Source: Porphyromonadaceae bacterium UBA7180 (GTDB taxonomy: Bacteria > Bacteroidota > Bacteroidia > Bacteroidales > Muribaculaceae). Taken from it: DNA of 15,313 nt. The stretch covers positions 5,737-21,049 of the forward strand of contig DKVK01000020.1 of NCBI GenBank assembly GCA_002491165.1, read 5' to 3'. The notes beneath the pieces are model-generated. The model was not told where the DNA came from and did no database searches. It saw only the letters and a program-made list of their open reading frames with translations. Positions 1-6,453 of the stretch are shown one piece after another. The first letter of the stretch is position 1. Every line of letters starts with the position of its first letter. Position numbers and translations under genes: made by a program.

Positions 1-156
1 GACGACAACTACTTCAACGCCCGCAGCATGGATGTCTACATTACAAAGCTGCGCAAGCACCTCAAAGGCGACCCCGCCATCGAGATTATTAACATCCACG
101 GCAAAGGCTACAAACTGATAGCCCCCGAAGTCCCCGAAGAGGAACCCGCCGAATAA
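1..156 (+). CDS. rprY: C-terminal end of an OmpR-family response regulator, probably RprY type (partial)
   Basis: Only the last 51 codons are present; the receiver domain lies upstream of the window. The frame opens at base 1 and stops at 154-156. The visible part is the recognition helix and wing of an OmpR/PhoB winged-helix DNA-binding domain: the stretch around NARSMDVYITKLRKHL is the DNA-recognition helix, and HGKGYKLI is the closing beta hairpin. The protein ends in an acidic, proline-rich tail (PEVPEEEPAE). The wording of the helix matches my memory of Bacteroidales RprY, the regulator partnered with the RprX kinase, but the symbol rests on this short segment only. The family assignment is strong; the exact orthologue is less sure. 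Confidence 0.85.
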   Translation, partial: DDNYFNARSMDVYITKLRKHLKGDPAIEIINIHGKGYKLIAPEVPEEEPAE

Positions 157-177
157 CCACGCCGTTTCCCCGGAATA

Positions 178-220
178 CGAGAACGCCACGCCCTTATAAG
201 CAGGCGTTCTCGCTGTTTTT
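178..220 (+). terminator. Rho-independent terminator after the response regulator
   Basis: A perfect 10-bp inverted repeat, CGAGAACGCC (178-187) and GGCGTTCTCG (203-212), is separated by a 15-base loop and followed by a T run at 216-220. It lies 21 bases after the response-regulator stop codon and ahead of the next promoter, as expected for an intrinsic terminator. Confidence 0.85.
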
Positions 221-237
221 ATTGCCGGAATATTATT

Positions 238-270
238 TTTTGGTGCGAAAGAAAAAAATTGTTAACTTTG
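238..270 (+). promoter_or_regulatory. Bacteroidetes-type promoter for the secreted protein at 325
   Basis: TTTTG at 238-242 (-33 element) and TAACTTTG at 263-270 (-7 element, consensus TAnnTTTG) are separated by 20 bases, the spacing used by the Bacteroidetes primary sigma factor. Transcription would start near 275-277, leaving a leader of about 50 bases before the ATG at 325. Confidence 0.85.
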
Positions 271-324
271 TGTGTCACAAAAGGCGTGGTTGTGCGTCTT
301 GAATATATAACATTAAAATCCGCT

Positions 325-699
325 ATGATGAAGAAAGTACTCCTCTCGCTTGCCATCGTGCTGCTCGCCGCGGGCAATGCCTTCGCTGTGCCCCGTTTTA
401 TGGGCATCGATAATAAAAACGGTAAAACCACTATCAAAATCGAAATCCCTGCCTGTGACCGAGACTCCCAAAACGGTCTTTCGATCGACAATGTGAAGCT
501 CTATAATAACGGTAAGATGCTTTCCGCCAAGAAGGTGCGCGCTATCTGGGGCGAAAACTCCACAATCATCCTCGAGTTCAAGAAACTCACCAAATTCGAG
601 GATTGCACCCTCTCCCTCACGCTCAACGGCGAAGCCGTAAGCATGAACCTCCAGACAAACCAGATACGCATCACCGACCTTCCTGTCTACCGGCCGTAA
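325..699 (+). CDS. Small secreted protein of unknown function
   Basis: This is a 124-residue protein. Two consecutive ATGs (325 and 328) open a typical signal peptide: MMKK, a hydrophobic core LLSLAIVLLAAG, then a likely cleavage after NAFA. The frame is open upstream to 259, but the promoter at 238-270 places the transcription start after that point, so the ATG at 325 is preferred. The mature part (about 100 residues) is polar, alternates charged and hydrophobic residues (TTIKIEIPA, STIILEFKKL, CTLSLTLNGE) and looks all-beta, like a small periplasmic or surface beta-sandwich. There are two cysteines in the mature part. I recognise no family and no lipobox. It is a stand-alone gene with its own promoter. 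Function unknown; exported location is likely. Confidence 0.75.
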   Translation: MMKKVLLSLAIVLLAAGNAFAVPRFMGIDNKNGKTTIKIEIPACDRDSQNGLSIDNVKLYNNGKMLSAKKVRAIWGENSTIILEFKKLTKFEDCTLSLTLNGEAVSMNLQTNQIRITDLPVYRP

Positions 700-820
700 A
701 CCGTCTCTTTTTGTTTCATCCTAAACCCTCCTATGGGCTACATCGCCGACTCCGATCTTCTGGAACGCTCCGGTGTGGCTCGGGAATCACGCTTACATTA
801 CTTCGCTAATAATACATCTT

Positions 821-1445
821 ATGATTAGAAGAATTGTCTTTTTGCACTTGGGATTCTTGCAGTTGGTCCCTTGACGGCTGCCAATAGGCTCACATCGGCA
901 CAAAAGGCTTCCATCGTAACGCGCTTCGGCGAGGAAGTGAAATATAATTTTGCCCATTTCCGGTTTGACAAAAGCCAGTGGGACAGCATCTATATGGCGC
1001 GGCTTCCGCAAATAGTGGAAACACCCACCGACGAGGCTTTCCTTGACAGCCTGAGGCGTCTCTGCGTTTTCCTCCGGGACGGACACACCGACGTGTGGTG
1101 CAACGTGCGCGACTGGCCGTTGCCTTTCTTTACCAAACGGTTCGGCAACCGGGTGTTCGTGACAGACGTTATCACCGATAATATGATAAAAGCCGGCATC
1201 CTTCCCGGAACGGAAATCCTTGAAATGAACGGTTTGCCTGTCATAAAGTATGGGGAAGTGAATGTCATCAAGCCAGGATATGCGCACGCGACGAATGGCT
1301 GCCCGACGGTACAAAATTCATCGGCGTGGGGATAATCCCCGATATAACAGTGGAAGAAACCGCCGATATATTCCAAGGTAAAGACGTGGTGCTGGACAAG
1401 GGACTCGAAGTGCTTTCCGGGCAGAGCGAGCATCAATCCAAATGA
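821..1445 (+). pseudogene. Degenerate S41-family (C-terminal processing/tricorn-like) peptidase, frameshifted and internally deleted
   Basis: An ATG at 821 starts a signal peptide (MIRRIVFLHLG) that runs into a stop at 870-872. Shifting frame near 850 continues it as ILAVGPLTAANRL and then about 140 residues of a recognisable S41 N-terminal region, including LCVFLRDGHTDVW and a PDZ-like stretch (ILPGTEILEMNGLPVI). That frame stops near 1335. From about 1284 another frame encodes ARDEWLPDGTKFIGVGIIPDI and runs to the TGA at 1443-1445; this resembles the extreme C-terminus of the same family. The catalytic core between the two parts, including the nucleophilic serine, is absent. I infer one small indel in the signal peptide plus a large internal deletion with a frame change at the scar (about 1270-1290). 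No promoter is visible upstream. The gene is inactive as read. Confidence 0.8.
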
Positions 1446-1497
1446 GTTTTTCAAAAATTACTACCCGGAGATAAACTGCAACTTTTTGGGCTGATAA

Positions 1498-1529
1498 TTT
1501 TGTGGTCTCGCATTTTTGCTGTAACTTTG
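1498..1529 (+). promoter_or_regulatory. Bacteroidetes-type promoter for trxA
   Basis: TTTTG at 1498-1502 and TAACTTTG at 1522-1529 are separated by 19 bases. The predicted start near 1535 gives a leader of about 50 bases ahead of trxA. No other match to the consensus lies between trxA and lipB, so lipA and lipB may depend on this promoter. Confidence 0.85.
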
Positions 1530-1587
1530 GGGCAAATTTTTCGACTCCGTCCACCGAGACGGTACTCTATATAACCTCTAAATAATC

Positions 1588-1902
1588 ATGTTAGAACACT
1601 TTACAGACGAAACAGCAGCCAAGGCTATCGAATCAGGCAAAACAGTGGTAATCGACTTTTGGGCAGAGTGGTGCGGTCCGTGCCTCAAACTCGGCCCCGT
1701 TGTAGAGGAACTGGCTGAGAAGTATGGGGACAAGGCTATCATCGGTAAGCTCAACGTAGACGAAAACGACGAAATCTCAAGCACATACCGCGTGCGCAAC
1801 ATTCCTACCGTCCTCTTCTTCAAAGACGGCGAACGTGTGGACCGCAGCGTGGGTTTCGTGAAATTCGCCGACCTCGAATCCATCCTCGTCAAGTATCTCT
1901 GA
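1588..1902 (+). CDS. trxA: Thioredoxin
   Basis: This is a 104-residue cytoplasmic thioredoxin, normal length for the family. The redox-active motif WCGPC is at residues 28-32 after the FWAEW strand, the cis-proline is in NIPT (Pro73), and the C-terminal strand and helix are complete. There is no signal peptide, so it is the general cytosolic disulfide reductase (electron donor for ribonucleotide reductase, peroxiredoxins and similar enzymes) rather than a periplasmic thioredoxin-fold protein. The ATG at 1588 has a short AT-rich leader and no clear Shine-Dalgarno sequence, common in Bacteroidetes. It is followed on the same strand by lipA after 106 bases. LipA releases sulfide-ligated clusters and depends on reductants, so proximity may be convenient, but this link is inference. 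Confidence 0.95.
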   Translation: MLEHFTDETAAKAIESGKTVVIDFWAEWCGPCLKLGPVVEELAEKYGDKAIIGKLNVDENDEISSTYRVRNIPTVLFFKDGERVDRSVGFVKFADLESILVKYL

Positions 1903-1934
1903 TACATTAATCTGCCACGACTTAGAGCTTCTCT

Positions 1935-1980
1935 GTCCCGCGCCCGGATTTGGCCGGGACTGGGAACGGCATCATGTGCC
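1935..1980 (+). other. Tandem hairpins between trxA and lipA
   Basis: GTCCCG (1935-1940) pairs with CGGGAC (1955-1960), and inside it GCC pairs with GGC around a 7-base loop with a single bulged C. Immediately after, GGCA (1968-1971) and TGCC (1977-1980) can form a second small hairpin. There is no T run, so this is not a classical terminator. It could attenuate read-through from trxA, stabilise the trxA 3' end, or insulate the lipA start. Confidence 0.4.
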
Positions 1981-2008
1981 AAATTGGTAAATAAGTCTAA
2001 ATATCTTC

Positions 2009-2860
2009 ATGAAAGCTGACTTCAGAAAAAAACCCGAATGGCTTAAAATACGCCTGCCGCGCGGTTTCAAAACCTCGCAGGTGGTTGGCCTGCTTAATGA
2101 GAAAAATCTTCACACCATCTGCTCATCGGGTCTCTGTCCCAACCGCGGAGAATGTTGGGGCAACGGCACCGCCACCTTTATGATAGGAGGTAATGTCTGT
2201 ACGCGCTCATGCCGTTTCTGCAACGTGGCCACCGGGAAACCGCTGCCGCTTGACCCGCAGGAAATCCTCGACATAGTAAACTCCGTAAAGGAACTGAAAC
2301 TGCGCCATGTGGTGATAACTTCGGTGGATCGCGACGACCTCGACGACTGCGGCGCCGCACACTGGGCCGCAATGATACGCACACTGCGCCGCGAATGCCC
2401 AGACGTCACTATGGAAGTGCTCGTCCCCGACTTCAAGGGACGCATGGACTTGCTCGACATGGTGATAGCCGAACGCCCGGACATCATCTCGCACAATATG
2501 GAAACAGTGCGGCGCCTGACTCCCGATGTGCGTTGCTTCGCCACTTACGACCGCTCGCTGGAGGTAATACGCCACATAGCCGAATCGGGAATACGTTCCA
2601 AGTCGGGTATCATGCTTGGCCTCGGCGAAACGCCTGAAGAGATTCTCCAGACCATGGACGACCTGCGCGCCGTAGGGTGCGAAGTGATGACCATCGGTCA
2701 GTATCTCCAGCCCACGCGCAACCATTATCCAGTGCAGGAATACATCCACCCTGACGTCTTCGAGCAGTACCGTCTGGCCGGTATCGAGAAGGGATTCCGC
2801 CACATAGAGAGCGCGCCGATGGTTCGCTCAAGCTATCACGCAGAGCGCCATGTGCACTGA
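2009..2860 (+). CDS. lipA: Lipoyl synthase
   Basis: This is a 283-residue radical-SAM enzyme that inserts two sulfur atoms into protein-bound octanoyl groups to make lipoyl cofactors for pyruvate dehydrogenase-type complexes and the glycine cleavage H protein. All diagnostic residues are visible: the auxiliary cluster cysteines C38, C43 and C49 (CSSGLCPNRGEC), the radical-SAM CX3CX2C motif at C64, C68 and C71 (CTRSCRFC), and the C-terminal RSSY motif at 273-276 that ligates the auxiliary cluster. The length is slightly shorter than the E. coli enzyme (321 residues), because the N-terminal extension is short. The ATG at 2009 is preceded by an AT-rich stretch. The gene overlaps lipB by 11 bases, so the two are almost certainly co-translated. 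Confidence 0.97.
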   Translation: MKADFRKKPEWLKIRLPRGFKTSQVVGLLNEKNLHTICSSGLCPNRGECWGNGTATFMIGGNVCTRSCRFCNVATGKPLPLDPQEILDIVNSVKELKLRHVVITSVDRDDLDDCGAAHWAAMIRTLRRECPDVTMEVLVPDFKGRMDLLDMVIAERPDIISHNMETVRRLTPDVRCFATYDRSLEVIRHIAESGIRSKSGIMLGLGETPEEILQTMDDLRAVGCEVMTIGQYLQPTRNHYPVQEYIHPDVFEQYRLAGIEKGFRHIESAPMVRSSYHAERHVH

Positions 2861-3542
2861 CCACGAATACTCAAAATCACAACATGAGGAAGTCCCCGTC
2901 GCCGACTGGGGCATCCTCCCTTACCGCGACGCCCTCGAACGGCAGACTGTTCTTTTCCAGCATCTTATAGACCTTAAACGCGAAGGCACCGATACCGCAG
3001 GGGAGGAACGGCTCGTCCTCGTCGAGCACCCGCCGGTGTTCACACTTGGACGTCACGGTCATGCCGAGAATATGCTGCGACAACTGCCCGGAGTGGAGCT
3101 TGTCAAGATAGCCCGTGGCGGCGACATTACGTTCCACGGTCCCGGTCAGCTCGTGGCATACCCCGTTATCGACCTGCAGCGCCACCACCTCGGTGTTAAA
3201 GACTATGTCCATCTGCTTGAAGAAGCAGTGATACGCACTATCGCGGAGTATGGTATAAAAGGAGAACGTGTGGAAGGTGCCACCGGAGTTTGGATTGACA
3301 AAGATACGCCACGAGAACGCAAGATATGCGCCATCGGGGTGAAATGCTCCCGCTTCGTGACTATGCACGGTCTCGCGCTGAACGTCAACACCAACCTCAA
3401 CTATTTCCATGCCATAAATCCCTGCGGTTTCACCGACAAAGGGGTGACCTCCCTACGCCGGGAGCTTGACCGCGAAGTTCCCGTGCCCGAAGTGAAAGCC
3501 ATCTTCGCCCGCACCTTCAACACCCTGCTCCAATCCCGCTGA
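2850..3542 (+). CDS. lipB: Octanoyl-[ACP]:protein octanoyltransferase
   Basis: This is a 230-residue LipB that transfers octanoate from acyl carrier protein to lysines of lipoyl domains, the step before LipA. Conserved blocks are RGGDITFHGPGQ (residues 89-100), RKICAIGVK containing the catalytic lysine K158, HGLALNVN (173-180) and INPCG with the thioester-forming cysteine C192. The start codon at 2850 lies inside the end of lipA (11-base overlap), and no later methionine precedes the conserved DWG..Y segment, so this start is favoured. Together the two genes supply endogenous lipoylation without exogenous lipoate. No clear terminator follows. Confidence 0.96.
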   Translation: MCTDHEYSKSQHEEVPVADWGILPYRDALERQTVLFQHLIDLKREGTDTAGEERLVLVEHPPVFTLGRHGHAENMLRQLPGVELVKIARGGDITFHGPGQLVAYPVIDLQRHHLGVKDYVHLLEEAVIRTIAEYGIKGERVEGATGVWIDKDTPRERKICAIGVKCSRFVTMHGLALNVNTNLNYFHAINPCGFTDKGVTSLRRELDREVPVPEVKAIFARTFNTLLQSR

Positions 3543-3546
3543 AACC

Positions 3547-3657
3547 ATGCGCTTTAAAATAAACACAGCCGACAGGAAACCATCCTGCCGGGTGATACTT
3601 TCGTTATTCTGCTTATTTGGCCTGTTGGGCTTATGCGCTCGAAAGCCGTTAGAGTGA
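3547..3657 (+). CDS. Possible 36-residue hydrophobic peptide or lipoprotein-signal remnant
   Basis: An ATG four bases after the lipB stop opens a 36-codon frame: a basic head (MRFKINTADRKPSCR), a hydrophobic stretch with a lipobox-like end (LSLFCLFGLLGLC) and a short tail, then TGA at 3655-3657. It could be a tiny membrane peptide translated with lipB, the relic of a lipoprotein whose body is lost, or chance. No family is recognised, and the tail overlaps a coding-like segment on the other strand. Confidence 0.2.
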   Translation: MRFKINTADRKPSCRVILSLFCLFGLLGLCARKPLE

Positions 3658-3756
3658 CTGTAACTTTTCCCGGATAATCTTGATGAATCTCGGATATTCA
3701 GGGATGTTAGTCGCCGTCTCCGCGACTTTGTCGGCTTGCAGGCAAGCCTCTCTACG
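3649..3756 (-). pseudogene. Coding-like scrap downstream of the EFR1 gene, no start codon
   Basis: On the minus strand a 35-codon stretch without a start codon lies between a stop at 3757-3759 and a stop at 3649-3651. Its translation (ADKVAETATNIPEYPRF followed by IKIIREKLQSL) has protein-like composition with an amphipathic end. It begins just after the EFR1 stop codon but in another frame. It may be the displaced C-terminus of a lost gene, or a dispersed intergenic repeat that happens to read open. I do not recognise the family. Confidence 0.2.
3733..3748. terminator. Weak hairpin in the convergent gap
   Basis: GGCTTGC (3733-3739) and GCAAGCC (3742-3748) form a compact perfect inverted repeat between the ends of lipB and the minus-strand operon. 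There is no strong T run on either side, so terminator function in either direction is only a guess from position. Confidence 0.25.
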
Positions 3757-3764
3757 TCAGGTGG

Positions 3765-4508
3765 CTATTGCTGGCCCGAGTAGTGGCCTTTGCCTCTGGT
3801 GGCGGTGCCGTATTCTATGGCTTGGGCGGGGCAGGCGTGGTAACAGCCCAGACAGCTGGAACAGTCGTCGCCCCATTGTGGTCGGCCGTCTGCCAGGTTA
3901 ATGTTTTCTTGCGGACATACTTCGGCGCATCGGCCGCAGGATATACAGGCATCGGTGCTTCTGAATTTTTTGGTATTGATACCATACTTCAGGAACAATG
4001 GATAGACGACTGCAGTTTTAAGGCGCGGCCATGAGCCGAGGGTTACGTCGGTAACGTGTTCACGGCGTTTCACTTGTGCGGCTATCTCGTCGATACGAGC
4101 CGGAGCGGCGGCAAGTTTCTTGCGTTCCACCTCCTTTTTATCCACGTCGAAACCGGGGAGCAACACGTAGACGTTAGGCATTATGATGCTCCAGAGCGCC
4201 GATAGCTTCAGGCCTGAGGCTGCAAGTTCTCGGCGCAGTATTGCCGGGGCGTTTCCAGTCTCGTCTCCACAGGTCATAACACACCAAATATATGTGCTCT
4301 CCCCTATCCCGGCATCCCGCAGGCGGCGGATGAATTGCATGACCGGCTTCGGCAAACCCCACGCGTAAACCGGAAATACAATTCCGATGTTGCGGCAGGA
4401 AGAGGTCGGTAAGTTATCGCGAATAGTAACGGCCTCGGTGCCGAGCTGAAAAGCAAGTTTGCGTGCCACATAGCGGGAGTTGCCTGTACCGGAGAAGTAA
4501 TAAATCAT
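3765..4508 (-). CDS. EFR1-type flavodoxin/ferredoxin fusion (electron transfer protein)
   Basis: This is a 247-residue protein in two parts. The N-terminal flavodoxin-like domain starts directly with the phosphate-binding loop FSGTGNS (residues 5-11) and runs to about 180. The C-terminal part carries two 4Fe-4S motifs, CISCGRCAEVCP (C188, C191, C194, C198) and CSSCLGCYHACP (C216, C219, C222, C226), and ends in a short basic tail. This architecture matches the EFR1 family of ferrodoxins common in gut anaerobes; substrates and partners are generally unknown. It is probably a soluble electron carrier or small reductase using flavin and two clusters. Its ATG shares an ATGA with the holA stop (4-base overlap), so it is the last gene of the minus-strand operon and likely translationally coupled to holA. 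No functional link to holA is apparent. Confidence 0.88.
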   Translation of the reverse strand: MIYYFSGTGNSRYVARKLAFQLGTEAVTIRDNLPTSSCRNIGIVFPVYAWGLPKPVMQFIRRLRDAGIGESTYIWCVMTCGDETGNAPAILRRELAASGLKLSALWSIIMPNVYVLLPGFDVDKKEVERKKLAAAPARIDEIAAQVKRREHVTDVTLGSWPRLKTAVVYPLFLKYGINTKKFRSTDACISCGRCAEVCPQENINLADGRPQWGDDCSSCLGCYHACPAQAIEYGTATRGKGHYSGQQ

Positions 4509-5554
4509 GGGTTGGGACTTGCAGTGAACAATTTATAAACCAGCTCTTTGAGCATCTCCATATCATTCTGGAGCGAGCCTATACCTTTACTCTTGGCATC
4601 AAAATCCCTTATGGCCTGCACGCAACGGCGCGCCTTGAAGAAATTGATATGGTTCATTGCGGAGCGTATGTCTTTCAGTGCGTAGGGCGTCTTGAGTTCG
4701 AGTGCCCGCATGAGATTAGCGTCCGAGCGGTCGCGCTCCATGGTGGCGATTGTCATCTTCTGGTAGAATTTGAAGAGAGTGGCGCTGATTACGACCGTAG
4801 GATTGGCCTTAGGGTTGCGTGAGAATGCGCGGACTATCTTCATCGCCTTTTCGTAGTTGTTGGTTGCGAGTGCCGAGGTCAGCTCGAAGTTATTGTAATC
4901 CTTGCTTACGCCGATGTTGCGCTCAATGGCTTCGGGGGTGATGCGTTTGTTGCCGGGACCGAGGGCTACCTGAAGTTTGTCTATTTCGCCGAAGAGTTTC
5001 GAGATATCGGCGCCGACGTAGTCGGCCAGCATTGCGGTGGCTTTTTCATCTATTTGCATCCCGTTCTCCGCCGCGTAATCCTTGATTACCGGTGCGAGGT
5101 TATAGTCCCTCACCTTTTGGCTGTTGAAGACCACGGCACCCGAAGCCGCAGCCGCTTTGACCATTTTGGACATGGAACTGAGTGCGGCACCTTTGAAGAC
5201 CACCACGAAGACGGTCTGCGGCGAGGGACGTTTCATGTATGTTTCCAGCGCTTCGAGAGCTGTCTTGCCGTTGCGCAGAGTCTGTGCCTCCTTGAGCATC
5301 ACCAACCGCCTGTCGGCCATGAATGGGAACTGCCGACAGGAGGCGTAGACAAGGTCGAGGTCGGCATCCTGACCATAGAAGATATCGCAGTTGAAGTCGC
5401 GGTCCGACTCGGCCACGGCATATTTTTCGATGGCATCCGCTATCTTGTCGAGGTAGTAAGGTTCCTCACCGCTCAGGAGGTAAACGGGAGCGAAGTCCTG
5501 CTTTTTGACGGCAAGGAGAATCTCTCGGTAGGTCAGCGCTTTCTTTTTAGCCAT
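4505..5554 (-). CDS. holA: DNA polymerase III, delta subunit
   Basis: This is a 349-residue delta subunit of the clamp loader, close to the usual 340. It opens the beta sliding clamp during replication. Recognisable features are the N-terminal YLLSGEEPYYLDKIADAI region, the FPFMADRRLVMLKEAQ segment (a typical delta-family block facing the clamp), the middle region with IDEKATAMLADYVGADISKL and IDKLQVAL, and a helical C-terminal collar domain ending near ELVYKLF. As in other delta subunits, no functional Walker A motif is seen. The start at 5554 lies inside the end of the CPBP protease gene (22-base overlap), and its stop overlaps the EFR1 start. Confidence 0.92.
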   Translation of the reverse strand: MAKKKALTYREILLAVKKQDFAPVYLLSGEEPYYLDKIADAIEKYAVAESDRDFNCDIFYGQDADLDLVYASCRQFPFMADRRLVMLKEAQTLRNGKTALEALETYMKRPSPQTVFVVVFKGAALSSMSKMVKAAAASGAVVFNSQKVRDYNLAPVIKDYAAENGMQIDEKATAMLADYVGADISKLFGEIDKLQVALGPGNKRITPEAIERNIGVSKDYNNFELTSALATNNYEKAMKIVRAFSRNPKANPTVVISATLFKFYQKMTIATMERDRSDANLMRALELKTPYALKDIRSAMNHINFFKARRCVQAIRDFDAKSKGIGSLQNDMEMLKELVYKLFTASPNP

Positions 5555-6402
5555 GGCATGAAGAGATCTTTCTTATAAAACAGAAGCAGGGTTATGACAA
5601 GGCATCCGAGTGCCGTCCACGGGAATCCGTAGGTTGTCACCCCGAAATCGTCGACTGCGTTTTGCACGGAGCCCTCTTGCCATACTGCCACTACCACACT
5701 GCTGTTGTTGATGGCATGGATGGCGGCGGGGACCCAAACAGACCGGCTATAAATGTAGAAGTATCCCAGCAATGCGCCGAGCAGCATCCTCGGCATGAAA
5801 CCGTAGACCTGGAAGTGGCATAGCGAGAAAATGGCGGCCGCAATCCACACGGCCGCGTGGACATTCATGGTGCGGGCGAGCATCCTCTGCACTCCGGCGC
5901 GGAAGAACAGTTCCTCGCAAATGCCGGTAAGCACTCCTATTGTCAGTACGTTGACAAGGAATCCGCCAAAGTTGTCGGTCTTAAGTATGGTGTCGGTTAC
6001 AGCTCGTGCGTTCTCCTCCATCTCGGTGAGCGGCGATAGCCATGCCGGGAGCTGCAACTGTTCGTTCCAATGGATGGTCTGGTTGAGCCACGGCGCGGCG
6101 GAGAAGAGCACAAGTATGGCAAAGACGTAGGCCAGCGGAGTGGAAGAGTCGCTGACTCCCATAACTTTGAATGGCTCGCGGTCGCAGAGATAAGCCATAA
6201 AGAGCGATGGTAACGCGAAAGCAAGTACATTTTGTAACGCTGACGTCGTCAGTAGCGTTACTCGCGTTTGCTCAACGTATGCCATTGAAATCATGCCTAT
6301 GACAAGCACTGCAGTGAACATGCCCAGGAAGAGCAAAGCCACCCGGGCGAAGGTATTGATGCGCGCCAACGGCGGTTCGGGAATTCGTGGTGTATTATTC
6401 AC
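5533..6402 (-). CDS. CPBP-family intramembrane metalloprotease (CAAX protease/Abi type)
   Basis: This is a 289-residue polytopic membrane protein with roughly seven hydrophobic segments. The catalytic signature of the CPBP/Rce1-like family is complete: EELFFR (E163, E164, R168), FSLCHF with H196, and HAINNS with H229. Relatives cleave prenylated or peptide substrates within the membrane; bacterial members have been tied to bacteriocin self-protection and peptide maturation, but the substrate here is unknown. The ATG at 6402 follows a 51-base gap after lptB, the widest gap in the operon. Its last codons overlap the holA start by 22 bases. There is no bacteriocin gene nearby, so an immunity role is not supported. 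Confidence 0.88.
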   Translation of the reverse strand: MNNTPRIPEPPLARINTFARVALLFLGMFTAVLVIGMISMAYVEQTRVTLLTTSALQNVLAFALPSLFMAYLCDREPFKVMGVSDSSTPLAYVFAILVLFSAAPWLNQTIHWNEQLQLPAWLSPLTEMEENARAVTDTILKTDNFGGFLVNVLTIGVLTGICEELFFRAGVQRMLARTMNVHAAVWIAAAIFSLCHFQVYGFMPRMLLGALLGYFYIYSRSVWVPAAIHAINNSSVVVAVWQEGSVQNAVDDFGVTTYGFPWTALGCLVITLLLFYKKDLFMPWLKRKR

Positions 6403-6453
6403 GGCTAAGGAATTTCTGTAAACGGTTTCTGTAATCGGTGTTCTGAGCAGGGG

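Noticed and set aside
259..324. Upstream extension of the secreted-protein frame to 259
   Set aside because: It would overlap the -7 promoter element, and the signal peptide begins naturally at 325.
733..828. 31-codon frame beginning MGYIADSDLLERSGVA between the secreted protein and the peptidase relic
   Set aside because: It has no promoter or recognisable domain and is too short to separate from chance.
5533..6402. CPBP protease as a bacteriocin-immunity or phage-defence gene
   Set aside because: No bacteriocin, toxin or defence gene is adjacent, and it is embedded in a housekeeping operon.
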